From the NCBI GenBank assembly GCA_028292305.1, contig JAQGMQ010000931.1, positions 1-5,829 of the forward strand: 5,829 nucleotides of DNA, read 5' to 3'. The position numbers were made by a program, and so were the translations under genes. Source of the stretch: Rhodoferax sp. (lineage in GTDB: Bacteria > Pseudomonadota > Gammaproteobacteria > Burkholderiales > Burkholderiaceae_C). The notes under the pieces are model-generated. The model was not told where the DNA came from. It did no database searches and saw only the letters and a program-made list of their open reading frames with translations. Of this stretch, positions 1-5,557 are shown one piece after another (positions within the stretch are counted from its first letter, which is position 1; every line of letters starts with the position of its first letter).

Positions 1-1884
1 CAAAACCTGCGGCAATCTTCCCAAAAAAAGCTGGCTGTGGTGGCACCTACGGGTGTTGCAGCGATAAATGCAGGTGGCATGACCATCCACTCTTTTTTTC
101 AGCTTTCCTTCGCACCGGTCATCCCATCGGGCACAGAACGGCCGGAAGCACATTACAGCGCGGAAAAGAAAGAACTGCTGGCCAACCTGGAACTGCTGAT
201 CATCGATGAGGTCAGCATGGTCAGGCCGGATGTGCTGGACCAGATCGACCTCATCCTGCGCAACGTAAAAGGTTCCCGGCATCCCTTCGGCGGTGTGCAA
301 CTGTTGCTGATCGGTGACCTTTCACAATTAAGCCCCATTATCAGGGATGATGAATGGAGCATACTCAGGCCTTATTATGCCACACCCTATTTTTTTAGTA
401 GCCAGGTGATTCAAAAGGCGCCTTATGTGCGGATAGAACTGAATCATGTATTCCGGCAAAAGGAACAGGCATTCGTCGATATACTGAATGACGTGCGTAA
501 TCAAACCATCAGCACTGCCGGACTAGAGCTCTTAAATGCAAGGTACCAGCCGGATTTCCGGCCCACCATCGAAGAACCCTATATTACGCTGACCACCCAC
601 AATAGTATAGCCCAGCAGATCAACAAAGAGTACCTGGAAGCATTGCCTGGACAGGAATTTGAATTTACGGCAACTGTCCTCGGCGACTATCCAAGAGATG
701 CCTACCCTACTGAGATCAGCCTGAAACTTAAAATTGGCGCGCAAGTTATGTTCGTTAAGAATGATAGTTCAGCCGAAAAATTATACTACAATGGAAAGAT
801 TGGAACAGTAAGCCATATTGAAGGGAGTACGGTTTTTGTTCAGTGCGGCCGGGACGATAAAGAAATAGCGGTTGAAGCACTGGAATGGACCAATATCAAA
901 TACCAGCTGGAAGGTGAAGCTATTAATGAAACCAATTCCGGCAGCTTTGCGCAGATCCCCTTAAAATTGGCCTGGTCAATCACCATACACAAAAGCCAGG
1001 GATTAAGTTTTGATAAAGCCATCATTGATGTGTCTGAATCTTTTGCCCATGGCCAGGCTTATGTGGCTTTAAGCCGCTGCCGCAGCCTGTCAGGTATGGT
1101 TTTGCGTAACCCGATAGCTGCGCATAATATCATCGGCGATCCGGCGGTTACCCGCTTTAATGAACAGGCCCGGATATTGCAGCCCGACAGGGAACGGCTG
1201 GAAAATGATAAGGAACTATACCGGCAATTCCTGCTGGGAGAGTTATTCAATTTTGGGCCGCTTCAAACCAGGCTTCATGACTTCCAAAGCCTGCTGCCCA
1301 ACCTAGGAAAGGATATCATAAGCGTGGCTGAAAAGTTCACCCGGCAGTTAAAAGCAGAGCGCAGCCAGCAAGCCGCCGGCTATTTCCTGGATCAACTGCG
1401 CACGGCTACCGAGGCCCTGCATAAAAATTTGCCTTTCCTGATCGACCAATCAAAAGATAAAGCTGCAAAAGCCGACCAACTGATCATTTGGTTAATGAAC
1501 CGAATTAGTCTGATGGAGCATTTTTCGCTTCACCCTTTTACGACGGAATCTTATTTAGCACTCACCAAGAGTAAGATAAATACCCATGACCGTTCTTACC
1601 TGAGGGCTTTGAATGCGATACCCAATGAGCAATTTTATGAACAGTTGCTGGCCTGGCGGGAACAAGTTGCGGCAAAAGAAAAGGTCATGCCCAACATGGT
1701 CATGACGGAGAAGACCATGGCATCTGTTGCTGAAAAACTACCGGCAACCCTGAAAGCATTGGGCAGTATCAAAGGTGTCGGGGCGTATAAAGCCACGCAG
1801 TATGGCCCTGAGCTTATTATCATGATCCGTGCTTACCAGCAGGATTTACAAGGACCGGCAAGCGAACAGGCGAGTTTATTTTAG
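1..1884 (+). CDS. PIF1/RecD-like superfamily 1 DNA helicase with C-terminal HRDC domain (5' end outside window)
   Basis: ATP-dependent DNA helicase related to PIF1, expected to act on chromosomal DNA in replication or repair. The frame is open from base 1, and the first codons already read as helicase sequence, so the true start and the Walker A (P-loop) lie upstream. Visible motifs in order: Ia-like APTGVAAINAGGMTIHSFF (codons 15-33); Walker B LLIIDEVSMV with the DE pair at 205-210; motif III-like GDLSQLSP at 313-336; the UvrD_C2-type block SITIHKSQGLSFDKA from 976; and motif VI YVALSRCRSL at 1060-1089, with the arginine finger candidate at 1075-1077. A helical linker of about 180 residues follows. 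The last ~70 residues (from ~1645) look like an HRDC nucleic-acid-binding domain: LLAWRE near its start and GSIKGVGAYKATQYGPEL near its end. The 627 visible residues suggest a full protein above 700 residues, as in Bacteroidota homologues. It ends with TAG, 58 bases before the next gene. I see no functional link to the nitrilase cluster. Confidence 0.93.
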   Translation, partial: QNLRQSSQKKLAVVAPTGVAAINAGGMTIHSFFQLSFAPVIPSGTERPEAHYSAEKKELLANLELLIIDEVSMVRPDVLDQIDLILRNVKGSRHPFGGVQLLLIGDLSQLSPIIRDDEWSILRPYYATPYFFSSQVIQKAPYVRIELNHVFRQKEQAFVDILNDVRNQTISTAGLELLNARYQPDFRPTIEEPYITLTTHNSIAQQINKEYLEALPGQEFEFTATVLGDYPRDAYPTEISLKLKIGAQVMFVKNDSSAEKLYYNGKIGTVSHIEGSTVFVQCGRDDKEIAVEALEWTNIKYQLEGEAINETNSGSFAQIPLKLAWSITIHKSQGLSFDKAIIDVSESFAHGQAYVALSRCRSLSGMVLRNPIAAHNIIGDPAVTRFNEQARILQPDRERLENDKELYRQFLLGELFNFGPLQTRLHDFQSLLPNLGKDIISVAEKFTRQLKAERSQQAAGYFLDQLRTATEALHKNLPFLIDQSKDKAAKADQLIIWLMNRISLMEHFSLHPFTTESYLALTKSKINTHDRSYLRALNAIPNEQFYEQLLAWREQVAAKEKVMPNMVMTEKTMASVAEKLPATLKALGSIKGVGAYKATQYGPELIIMIRAYQQDLQGPASEQASLF

Positions 1885-1930
1885 CTTTAACTAATTTTTA
1901 TATTATTATCCGAAATGTGAATCGTCTTTT

Positions 1931-1938
1931 TACTTTTG
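1931..1938 (+). promoter_or_regulatory. Bacteroidota-type -7 promoter element
   Basis: TACTTTTG matches the Bacteroidota -7 consensus TAnnTTTG exactly. It ends four bases before the ATG at 1943, so transcription would begin at or very near the start codon. No convincing -33 TTTG is visible 17-23 bases upstream, which lowers confidence. If real, it means the small gene is transcribed independently of the helicase gene. Confidence 0.45.
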
Positions 1939-1942
1939 CCGA

Positions 1943-2161
1943 ATGACAGATGAAGAGTTGATTGCCTATTTTGAACATGCCAAATTACCGGAAACATTAC
2001 GCCTGGACAGGGCAACCAGGCAACTTAGGGTGCGTGAATCTGTTGACATGAATATACAATTAATGCTGGCTGATCCAAAAGACGAGCGTTGCAGACACCG
2101 CTTGCAAATGATCGCTGGTGCGATGGAAAACCCTTACGACGGGCCGGAAATTCCCGGTTGA
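1943..2161 (+). CDS. Small DUF6965-like protein (72 aa)
   Basis: Small, charged, soluble protein of unknown function. It starts MTDEELIAYFEHAKLPETLR, continues with a helical region (RVRESVDMNIQLMLADPKD), then RCRHRLQMIAGAMENPYDGPEIPG. From memory this pattern (acidic start, LPETLRLDRAT, DPKD..CRHRL, NPYDGPEIP end) matches the DUF6965 family of small Bacteroidota proteins. I could not run a profile search. There is no signal peptide or membrane segment. The ATG is preceded by TACTTTTGCCGA rather than a ribosome binding site, so the message may be leaderless. The gene follows the helicase by 58 bases but probably has its own promoter. Length and both ends fit a complete family member, so I treat it as a real gene. 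Confidence 0.75.
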   Translation: MTDEELIAYFEHAKLPETLRLDRATRQLRVRESVDMNIQLMLADPKDERCRHRLQMIAGAMENPYDGPEIPG

Positions 2162-2216
2162 AAGCAGCATATTTCTGATTTTATAATCAAAAACACAGCT
2201 CCCGGAAAAATCAAAT

Positions 2217-2232
2217 AGTGATTCTAATCACA
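2217..2232. promoter_or_regulatory. CRP-box-like palindrome
   Basis: AGTGATTCTAATCACA contains GTGA-N6-TCAC, the core of the classical CRP site TGTGA-N6-TCACA, matching nine of its ten fixed positions. The inverted repeat is GTGATT-CT-AATCAC at 2218-2231. It overlaps the stop codon of the Crp/Fnr-type remnant and lies 56 bases after the DUF6965-like gene. It may be an operator, or a weak hairpin between two convergent reading frames. No T-tract follows, so a terminator is less likely. Confidence 0.3.
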
Positions 2233-2424
2233 AGCGCATCGGGCTTTTTCGACCATTTTTAACATAGCTCGGCTTATCGTTTCCCTGGTTACATAAAGAT
2301 ACCGGGCGATTTCTGTATTGGTAATATATCTAATAAACTGGGGGTTTTGCCTGGTTAATAAACGGTGTCTGTCAAAGAGGTTTTTTAATGACACCAATTG
2401 TAAGTGCTTCCTGTTCCTTATCAT
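2224..2424 (-). pseudogene. Crp/Fnr-family regulator remnant, C-terminal HTH only
   Basis: The 66-codon reading frame resembles only the C-terminal part of a Crp/Fnr-type transcription regulator. The end of the long dimer helix leads into a helix-turn-helix: NTEIARYLYVTRETISRAML, where TRETISRA matches the DNA-recognition helix pattern (S/T)RETxxR of Crp. Full-length members have about 190-230 residues with an N-terminal cyclic-nucleotide-binding (cupin) domain, which is absent here. Upstream on this strand the frame meets TAA at 2434-2436, and the DNA beyond is AT-rich with no cupin-domain coding that I can recognise in any frame. The simplest reading is a 5'-deleted gene. A free-standing small DNA-binding protein started at 2424 cannot be excluded; ACTCCTT before its ATG is not a Shine-Dalgarno sequence. 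It sits divergently next to the nitrilase operon, the place where a regulator would be expected. Confidence 0.6.
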
Positions 2425-2474
2425 AAGGAGTGTTTATTTAATTAGTGTAAACCTTTAAAGTTTATAATTAGTTG

Positions 2475-2505
2475 AGCGCCCATAATTAATTATGGGCGCT
2501 TTCTT
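2475..2505 (+). terminator. Perfect 26-bp palindrome with short T-tract, candidate terminator
   Basis: Arm AGCGCCCATAATT (2475-2487) is followed at once by its exact reverse complement AATTATGGGCGCT (2488-2500). In RNA this gives a stem with a GC-rich base and an AATT-type apex. TTTCTT follows on the + strand (2500-2505), which fits an intrinsic terminator. Oddly, the nearest + strand gene ends more than 300 bases upstream. The perfect symmetry also fits a protein-binding site. Either way it insulates the nitrilase operon from upstream transcription only if it works as a terminator. Confidence 0.5.
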
Positions 2506-2674
2506 CGTAGTAAAAATTAAGTAATGCCCTTTATTTTGCTCGACAATTGAATTAAAATCAATTTTTAAAGTATATAACTTAAGTATTTTCATTTTTTATT
2601 CAGACTTTTTAGAAATATTAATAATTATTAAACAGATTTTCTTTTGCACTTCGCAATAAATCCTAATTCTGTTA

Positions 2675-2697
2675 TTTACAATCTTGAATCTTGTAAA
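2675..2697. promoter_or_regulatory. TTTACAA-N9-TTGTAAA dyad, candidate operator
   Basis: Two perfectly complementary 7-bp arms (2675-2681 and 2691-2697) flank the 9-base spacer TCTTGAATC. The spacing of about 16 bases between arm starts is compatible with a dimeric regulator binding one face of the helix. A further copy of TTTACAA lies at 2792-2798. In DNA this AT-rich such a dyad could arise by chance, so it is only a candidate. Confidence 0.25.
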
Positions 2698-2787
2698 ATT
2701 TTATAAATAATCACTCATATTTTAACAATTATTGGAAAATCACCAAAAATATTTATGAATTATAAAATTTAATCAAATATTTTCAAT

Positions 2788-2806
2788 GTGTTTTACAAAA
2801 AAACAC
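2788..2806. promoter_or_regulatory. GTGTTTT-N5-AAAACAC dyad, candidate operator
   Basis: Perfect 7-bp arms GTGTTTT (2788-2794) and AAAACAC (2800-2806) are separated by ACAAA, about 140 bases upstream of the first gene of the nitrilase operon. The left half overlaps another TTTACAA (2792-2798). It could bind a dimeric regulator. It is not a good terminator because no GC stem is present. Confidence 0.22.
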
Positions 2807-2947
2807 TGTATGGTTCATAAATTCGGTAAATACAACCACTATTCCACTAATTATTACCACAAAAAGCACTTTTTTCAAATAAGTTAACACATATTTTTAC
2901 TGTATAAAATTAATTAACTCATTTTAAACATTTTAAAAATTAAAATT

Positions 2948-3430
2948 ATGCCAAAAGTTGAATTAGCAGCAAATAAAAAAGGTGATTTCTTAGTTGATTA
3001 CGAAGAGAAAGTTTTTGAAGATGTAAAGGCAGAAGCGGGCCAAAAAGCATTGGTCACTTTTCATACAGTAGCGTTTGAAGGTTCAATAGGCCTGGTAAAT
3101 ATTCTTACCGCCACCCGTTTGCTCCGCAAAGGTTTTGATACTTCTATTTTATTATACGGCCCTGGCGTTACATTGGGTGTTTTACGTGGCTTCCCTAAAT
3201 TAGGAGACGAGGCATTCCCCGGACACATGGCTTATTCTGACCGGTTAACCAAATTTATGGATGAAGGTGGCAAAGTATTCGCTTGCCGTTTCGCACTACA
3301 GGCACTATACGGTTTAGGTGAACCTAACCTGCTTGCCGGTATTAAACCAATCAGCCCGCTCGATGTACTGGATATTCAATTGATCCACCGTAAAGAAGGC
3401 GCATTCATATTTGATACCTGGACTGTATAA
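2948..3430 (+). CDS. MSMEG_0572/Sll0783 family nitrogen starvation response protein
   Basis: A 160-residue soluble protein and the first gene of the nitrilase operon, recognised from its sequence and from its place directly before a Nit6803-type nitrilase. In Synechocystis the equivalent gene, sll0783, is induced by nitrogen starvation and needed for normal polyhydroxybutyrate accumulation; its biochemical role is unknown. The pattern resembles a DsrE-like alpha/beta fold: strand KALVTFHTVA (33-42), helix NILTATRLLRKG (51-62), strand SILLYGPG (66-73), then GGKVFACRFALQALYG (107-122). The only cysteine, C113, sits in the strand-end position used by DsrE-type proteins. The C-terminus (HRKEGAFIFDTWTV) reads as complete. 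The start is the first ATG after a long AT-rich leader, with an A-rich sequence but no Shine-Dalgarno. It ends 27 bases before the nitrilase gene. The family call is firm; the function is not. Confidence 0.88.
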   Translation: MPKVELAANKKGDFLVDYEEKVFEDVKAEAGQKALVTFHTVAFEGSIGLVNILTATRLLRKGFDTSILLYGPGVTLGVLRGFPKLGDEAFPGHMAYSDRLTKFMDEGGKVFACRFALQALYGLGEPNLLAGIKPISPLDVLDIQLIHRKEGAFIFDTWTV

Positions 3431-3457
3431 AATTATCCTTCAATCAACACCTCTATT

Positions 3458-4429
3458 ATGGCATCAAAAGCAATCATCAAAGCAGCGGCAGCACAGTTAA
3501 AGCCTGTGTTGAACAATAGCCTTGCTACAACTGAAAAGGTATGTAACATGATCAGGTCCAGCGCGGCAAAGGGTGCGGATATTATCGTATTCCCGGAAAC
3601 CTGCGTTCCCAACTATCCCTATTTTTCATTTATCCTGCCGCCAGCATTACAGGGTGCTGATCATCTTAAGCTCTATGATGAAGCGGTCATGGTTCCCGGA
3701 CCGCTGACAGATATGGTTTCCGCTACTGCAAAAGATGCCGGTATGGTGGTTGTATTGGGCGTAAATGAACGTGATCATGGTACACTTTACAATACGCAAC
3801 TGATATTTGATACTGACGGTGAACTGCTTTTAAAACGCCGTAAAATAACGCCTACCTACCATGAACGCATGATCTGGGGACAAGGTGATGGCAGCGGCTT
3901 GAAAGCAGTGCAAACTAAAATTGCCAACATAGGGGCATTGGCTTGCTGGGAGCATTATAATCCGTTGGCCCGTTATGCTTTAATGGCTGACCATGAGGAA
4001 ATTCATTGTGGGCAATTTCCCGGTTCACTGGTGGGGCAAATATTCGCTGATCAGATGGAAGTAACCATGCGTCACCATGCATTAGAGTCCGGCTGCTTTG
4101 TGATCAATGCAACAGGCTGGCTGGATGAAGACCAGATCAAATCTATCACGCCTGATGAAAAACTACAAAACGCTTTGCGTGGTGGCTGCAACACGATGAT
4201 TATATCCCCCGAGGGCAAGCACCTTTGTGAGCCGCTGACCCAGGGGGAAGGCATAATATATGCTGACATGGATATGCGTTTGATCGATAAGCGCAAGCGC
4301 ATGATGGATTCGGTAGGTCATTATTCGAGGCCGGAGTTATTATCCCTAAACGTTGATAGAACAGCTTATCAGCATGCCAGTATAACAGATAAGAGTTTAA
4401 GGTTAACTGATCAAATGGAGGAACTATGA
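3458..4429 (+). CDS. Nit6803-type nitrilase of the Nit1 cluster (EC 3.5.5.-)
   Basis: Carbon-nitrogen hydrolase superfamily nitrilase, expected to convert a nitrile to a carboxylic acid plus ammonia in the cytoplasm. The catalytic residues are intact: E47 in VFPETCVPNYPYFSF, K129 in LLKRRKITPTYHERMIWGQG, and C163 in ALACWEHYNPLARYALM, with the supporting glutamate E136 in YHERM. Blocks typical of Nit6803 follow: EEIHCGQFPGSLVGQIFADQ, RHHALESGCFVINATGW and IISPEGKHLCEP. All three triad residues are six positions lower than in Synechocystis Nit6803 (E53/K135/C169), reflecting a shorter N-terminus. At 323 residues it also has a shorter C-terminal tail than that enzyme. Such nitrilases form helical or dimeric assemblies; Nit6803 is known to act well on dinitriles such as fumaronitrile, but the natural substrate in this cluster is uncertain. 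Related clusters are required for growth on cyanide as nitrogen source. The gene overlaps the next one by ATGA, so translation is likely coupled. Confidence 0.95.
   Translation: MASKAIIKAAAAQLKPVLNNSLATTEKVCNMIRSSAAKGADIIVFPETCVPNYPYFSFILPPALQGADHLKLYDEAVMVPGPLTDMVSATAKDAGMVVVLGVNERDHGTLYNTQLIFDTDGELLLKRRKITPTYHERMIWGQGDGSGLKAVQTKIANIGALACWEHYNPLARYALMADHEEIHCGQFPGSLVGQIFADQMEVTMRHHALESGCFVINATGWLDEDQIKSITPDEKLQNALRGGCNTMIISPEGKHLCEPLTQGEGIIYADMDMRLIDKRKRMMDSVGHYSRPELLSLNVDRTAYQHASITDKSLRLTDQMEEL
4417..4421 (+). promoter_or_regulatory. Shine-Dalgarno sequence for the radical SAM gene
   Basis: GGAGG lies four bases before the ATG at 4426, inside the last codons of the nitrilase gene (encoding EEL). 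It is the only clear Shine-Dalgarno in the window; the other starts lack one. Together with the ATGA stop-start overlap it supports 4426 as the start. It may also simply reflect the Glu-Glu codons. Confidence 0.55.
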
Positions 4430-5538
4430 CATCATCACAATTGTTAACTGAATTACAATCTTACGGTCTTCGCCTGGAAGGAAAAACGGACAACGGCGGC
4501 CGTAAAGGCGGTGCCGGTCCAACAGATCATAAAGCCGTTCGTATTGGCGAAACGACCATTATGGTGCCTGTTCACAATATTGCCTCCATGAGATCGCCTT
4601 ATAGCGCCGGAGTTCCGGATGCGCTGGGTATCGCCAGGATTTTCAAGGATGAGGTTTATATCGGTGAAGTGCTCTTTCCAAGGCAGGCGAAATTTTACAG
4701 CCAAAGCACTTCGGATGGTGTGCCGTTCTGGAAAATTGCTCAACTGCATAGCCATAATGTATTGGCAACTACCGTACTGCAAAATTGCATACGTTATGGC
4801 GACAAAGCAACTTCATGCCAGTTTTGCGCTATCGGGGAATCGTTGAAAAACAGTATGACCATTTCTTACAAGCGCCCCTTTCAATTAGCTGAAGTAGCGA
4901 AAGCGGCGGTTGAAATGGATGGCGTAGAACAATTTGTGATCACCACCGGCACACCATCAACTCCTGACAGGGGCGCAAAGGTCTTATATGAAAGTGTCAA
5001 GGCTATCAAAGATGTGGTTAATATCCCAATACAAGTTCAGTGTGAACCACCTGATGATTTTGGATGGTTTCAAAAACTGAAAGATGCCGGGGTTGATGCC
5101 CTGGGTATGCACCTGGAGGCGGCAGATGAAAATGTACGCAAACTCATCATGCCGGGCAAAGCCGAAGTGCCTGTAGCTTACTATATGGAGGCCTTTAAAG
5201 CAGCGGTAGCAGTATTTGGACGCGGGCAGGTTTCTACTTATTTGTTAGCCGGGCTGGGTGACAGCCGGGAAACGTTGATCAATATCAGCAGGGAGCTGAT
5301 TGCCCTGGGCGTTTATCCGTTTATTGTGCCATTTGTGCCGGTAAAAGGTACGCCTCTGGAAAATCATACGCCACCGGATAAAGACTTTATGCAAACCGTG
5401 CTGTCACAGGTTGGCGGGATGCTGGCGAATGCAGAGATTACCTCGGATTTGATGAAAGCAGGATGCGGCAAATGCGGTGCGTGTTCTACACTAAAATCAT
5501 TTGAAAGGAAAACAGAAGAACAAGCCTTATTAGTTTAA
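4426..5538 (+). CDS. MSMEG_0568 family radical SAM protein
   Basis: Radical S-adenosylmethionine enzyme of the Nit1 cluster (Sll0785 equivalent), 370 residues, of unknown reaction. The [4Fe-4S]-binding cysteines are C121, C131 and C134 in NCIRYGDKATSCQFCAIG. This is CX9CX2C rather than the usual CX3CX2C, and as I recall it is typical of this family. A TIM-barrel-like core follows: VEQFVITTGTPSTPDRGAK (strand-loop, GTP in place of the common GGE), IPIQVQCEPP, DALGMHLEAADENVRKLIMPG, and GQVSTYLLAGLGDSRETLI. These resemble biotin synthase/lipoyl synthase-type barrels. Near the C-terminus AGCGKCGACSTL gives C347, C350 and C353 (CX2CX2C), which may bind a second iron-sulfur cluster. The N-terminal ~115 residues (GGRKGGAGPTDHKAV, VPVHN) form a cluster-specific domain. 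The start is set by the ATGA overlap with the nitrilase gene and the GGAGG before it. Substrate and product are not known; linkage suggests it makes or modifies the nitrilase substrate or a related cofactor. Confidence 0.93.
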   Translation: MTSSQLLTELQSYGLRLEGKTDNGGRKGGAGPTDHKAVRIGETTIMVPVHNIASMRSPYSAGVPDALGIARIFKDEVYIGEVLFPRQAKFYSQSTSDGVPFWKIAQLHSHNVLATTVLQNCIRYGDKATSCQFCAIGESLKNSMTISYKRPFQLAEVAKAAVEMDGVEQFVITTGTPSTPDRGAKVLYESVKAIKDVVNIPIQVQCEPPDDFGWFQKLKDAGVDALGMHLEAADENVRKLIMPGKAEVPVAYYMEAFKAAVAVFGRGQVSTYLLAGLGDSRETLINISRELIALGVYPFIVPFVPVKGTPLENHTPPDKDFMQTVLSQVGGMLANAEITSDLMKAGCGKCGACSTLKSFERKTEEQALLV

Positions 5539-5557
5539 CCCTTTAAAACTTATAGTC

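Larger units (their letters stand above)
2506..2947. other. AT-rich intergenic region upstream of the nitrilase operon
   Basis: About 440 bases of strongly AT-rich sequence with no credible gene on either strand, in sharp contrast to the GC-balanced genes on both sides. It must hold the promoter of the operon starting at 2948. I found no full TAnnTTTG element; only one-mismatch matches at 2531-2538 (TTATTTTG) and 2639-2646 (TTCTTTTG). It contains several short dyads (listed separately where strongest). The last bases before the ATG (TTTTAAAAATTAAAATT) are A-rich without a Shine-Dalgarno, as is common for well-translated Bacteroidota genes. The long leader suggests regulated expression, but no known riboswitch fold is apparent. 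Confidence 0.6.

Noticed and set aside
37..39. GTG at 37 as start of the helicase gene
   Set aside because: The frame is open upstream to base 1, helicase motif Ia begins right at this point and the Walker A must lie before it, so this GTG encodes an internal valine.
2531..2538. TTATTTTG (and TTCTTTTG at 2639-2646) as -7 promoter elements
   Set aside because: Each lacks the conserved A of TAnnTTTG and has no TTTG at the right distance upstream.
2547..2561. FNR-box-like TTGA-N7-TCAA
   Set aside because: The FNR site needs a 6-base spacing between TTGA and TCAA; here it is 7, and such AT-rich dyads are expected by chance in this stretch.
2808..2835. NtcA-type box GTA-N8-TAC upstream of the operon
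   Set aside because: Looked for because the cyanobacterial cluster is nitrogen-regulated; GTA and TAC words are present but not at the required spacing.
2884..2908. sigma70-like promoter TTAACA ... TATAAA before the nitrilase operon
   Set aside because: The spacing is only 13 bases instead of about 17, and the main Bacteroidota sigma factor does not use these boxes.
2506..2947. CRISPR array, insertion sequence or tRNA in the AT-rich region
   Set aside because: No regularly spaced repeats, no transposase coding or terminal repeats, and no cloverleaf-like sequence were found.
4453..4782. 109-codon - strand frame opposite the radical SAM gene
   Set aside because: It lies wholly within a well-supported gene on the other strand and its translation shows no family pattern. 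The same applies to the - strand frames inside the helicase and nitrilase genes and the + strand frame at 4619-4846.
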